From assembly GCA_024276815.1 (NCBI GenBank), contig JAJRWM010000186.1, positions 1 through 15,480 on the forward strand: a stretch of 15,480 nt of DNA, in the 5' to 3' direction. Each line of letters begins with the position of its first letter. Within the stretch, counting starts at the first letter, position 1. A model generated the notes under the pieces. That model saw only the letters and a program-made list of their open reading frames with translations. It made no database searches and had not been told where the DNA came from. Positions 14,549 through 15,480 of this stretch are shown here, in pieces. A program made the position numbers and the translations under genes. The stretch is from a bacterium. GTDB taxonomy: Bacteria > JACRDZ01 > JAJRWM01.

Positions 14549-15480
14549 CTACTTGCTATCCGTTTTCCCTGACTCTGAAGCCCCGGTATTTTTCTGATTC
14601 TTGCCTGCGCCATCTTCTGTTTTCTTGGGTGGAAGAGGGGCGCTCAGCGCTATTTTAACCAGTTCCGAAACGGAGCCGGCATTGTCAAACGATCTGATAA
14701 CCAGCGCCAACTGTAGGCCCGGCTTAACGGTTAGCTTAAAACTCCAAGTCTCTTTGCCGGTCGCGCCCTGAAAACTCTTGCCGCCGTCAACGCTGAATTC
14801 CACCCGCTCAACCTTAATGCCGTTCCTGGAAGCCGCGTAACTGACAACGCTCTCGCCGCTAATCTCTACCCCGGTTTTACCAGCCGGCAGAGAATACTGA
14901 TTGCCGCTTACTTCAACACCGTTAATTTTAATTTTGTTTAACGCCGGCCTGGTAGTGGCCTTATAATAATGGAAACGGGCCTGCTGCCATTTATCAGCCA
15001 GCTTCTTTAAAGCGGCTTCGTTGGCCGGGTTGCGTTTGAGTACAAGGGTGTCTCCCGTCTTGGTGCGGACAGTGTTGCCCCTCCTGATAGCGCGTATTTC
15101 TCTCTGGAGAGCCTGGTAGGTTTTGGTCAGTTCCTTTTTAGCCGTGATTTTAGTCAGAGCGTCAATCTTTTGAGCTAATTCCCTGATTTGCTGAACCAGT
15201 TTGCGGTTATATTCGCCTTCATACTTGCTTGATTTGCGGGCCGCGAATTTTTTTAATAATTCCCGCTCTGAATTGGTCAGGCTGTTAACCGCTTTTTCAA
15301 CTTTATCCTTTACTCCCTCGGTATGGACCAAAAACACCTTGGTTGCGTATTCCTCGATTTGTTTTCGTTCCCGGTTCAATAATTCCTCGAATTTACCGGC
15401 GTCCATGTTCAGGTAAACGTCCTTGTCTATCTCGCCGCTGATCTTCTGGAAACGAGTTCGCGACTCACCTAACAAACGAT
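14549..15480 (-). CDS. Coiled-coil protein with C-terminal Ig-like domain (5' partial), unknown function
   Basis: The frame is open to the window's right edge, so the N-terminus is missing; about 310 residues are visible. Residues about 25-135 are charged and helical with heptad-like spacing (LLNRERKQIEEYATKVF, IRELAQKIDALTKITAKKEL), suggesting a coiled coil. A beta-sandwich follows (about 180-278) with INGVEVSGNQYSLPAGKTG and VEFSVDGGKSFQG...SFDNAGSVSE, the look of bacterial Ig-like domains of cell-surface or periplasmic proteins. The tail (about 280-308) is low-complexity Lys/Glu/Gly/Ser. No enzyme motif is recognised. It is probably first in an operon with the lipoprotein 36 bases downstream. 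Confidence 0.65.
   Translation of the reverse strand, partial: RLLGESRTRFQKISGEIDKDVYLNMDAGKFEELLNRERKQIEEYATKVFLVHTEGVKDKVEKAVNSLTNSERELLKKFAARKSSKYEGEYNRKLVQQIRELAQKIDALTKITAKKELTKTYQALQREIRAIRRGNTVRTKTGDTLVLKRNPANEAALKKLADKWQQARFHYYKATTRPALNKIKINGVEVSGNQYSLPAGKTGVEISGESVVSYAASRNGIKVERVEFSVDGGKSFQGATGKETWSFKLTVKPGLQLALVIRSFDNAGSVSELVKIALSAPLPPKKTEDGAGKNQKNTGASESGKTDSK

Noticed and set aside
1-15480. CRISPR array or phage/integrase island
   Set aside because: No regularly spaced direct repeats, no cas genes, no integrase, and no duplicated tRNA 3' end near tRNA-Pro were seen.

Overview
The window looks like a chromosomal segment from an uncultured, anaerobic, Gram-negative-type (diderm) bacterium with a large extracellular protein repertoire. 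Three things suggest this: a superoxide reductase (common in anaerobes), a family 9 heptosyltransferase-like glycosyltransferase (LPS or other surface glycan), and lipoproteins together with an exosortase. Base composition is about half G+C. I cannot name a species. The domain style (FN3, FG-GAP, repeated 'GWN-I' modules, dockerin) recalls candidate phyla such as Omnitrophota or Desantisbacteria, but that is an impression and not a result.

Left half, + strand (1-10166): a surface-protein cluster. The window opens inside a giant secreted protein (at least 2,584 residues). It holds ten fibronectin-III-like modules, two FG-GAP/VCBS blocks, an ASPIC/UnbV-like domain, a LamG-like insertion, a PEGA domain and a C-terminal type I dockerin. 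Fourteen bases later comes a lipoprotein with a C-terminal cohesin domain, the partner fold of dockerin. After a structured 194-base gap come a small exosortase-family transpeptidase (Cys, Arg and His all present) and an overlapping membrane partner. Together they suggest a non-cellulosomal way of displaying a giant adhesin or sensor on the cell surface through a cohesin lipoprotein, beside exosortase processing whose substrate lies outside the window.

Middle (10167-12208): a convergent intergenic region full of inverted repeats, then on the - strand a superoxide reductase translationally coupled to an exported two-domain beta-sandwich protein, then tRNA-Pro(TGG) with its own near-consensus promoter. 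A diverged 49-base repeat lies just after the genes on each side, in inverted orientation.

Right part, - strand (12209-15480): a GT9 glycosyltransferase with an unusual N-terminal four-cysteine cluster, glycine cleavage H protein (gcvH), a lipoprotein split into two frames at a run of nine A, and the C-terminal part of a coiled-coil/Ig-like protein that runs off the window.
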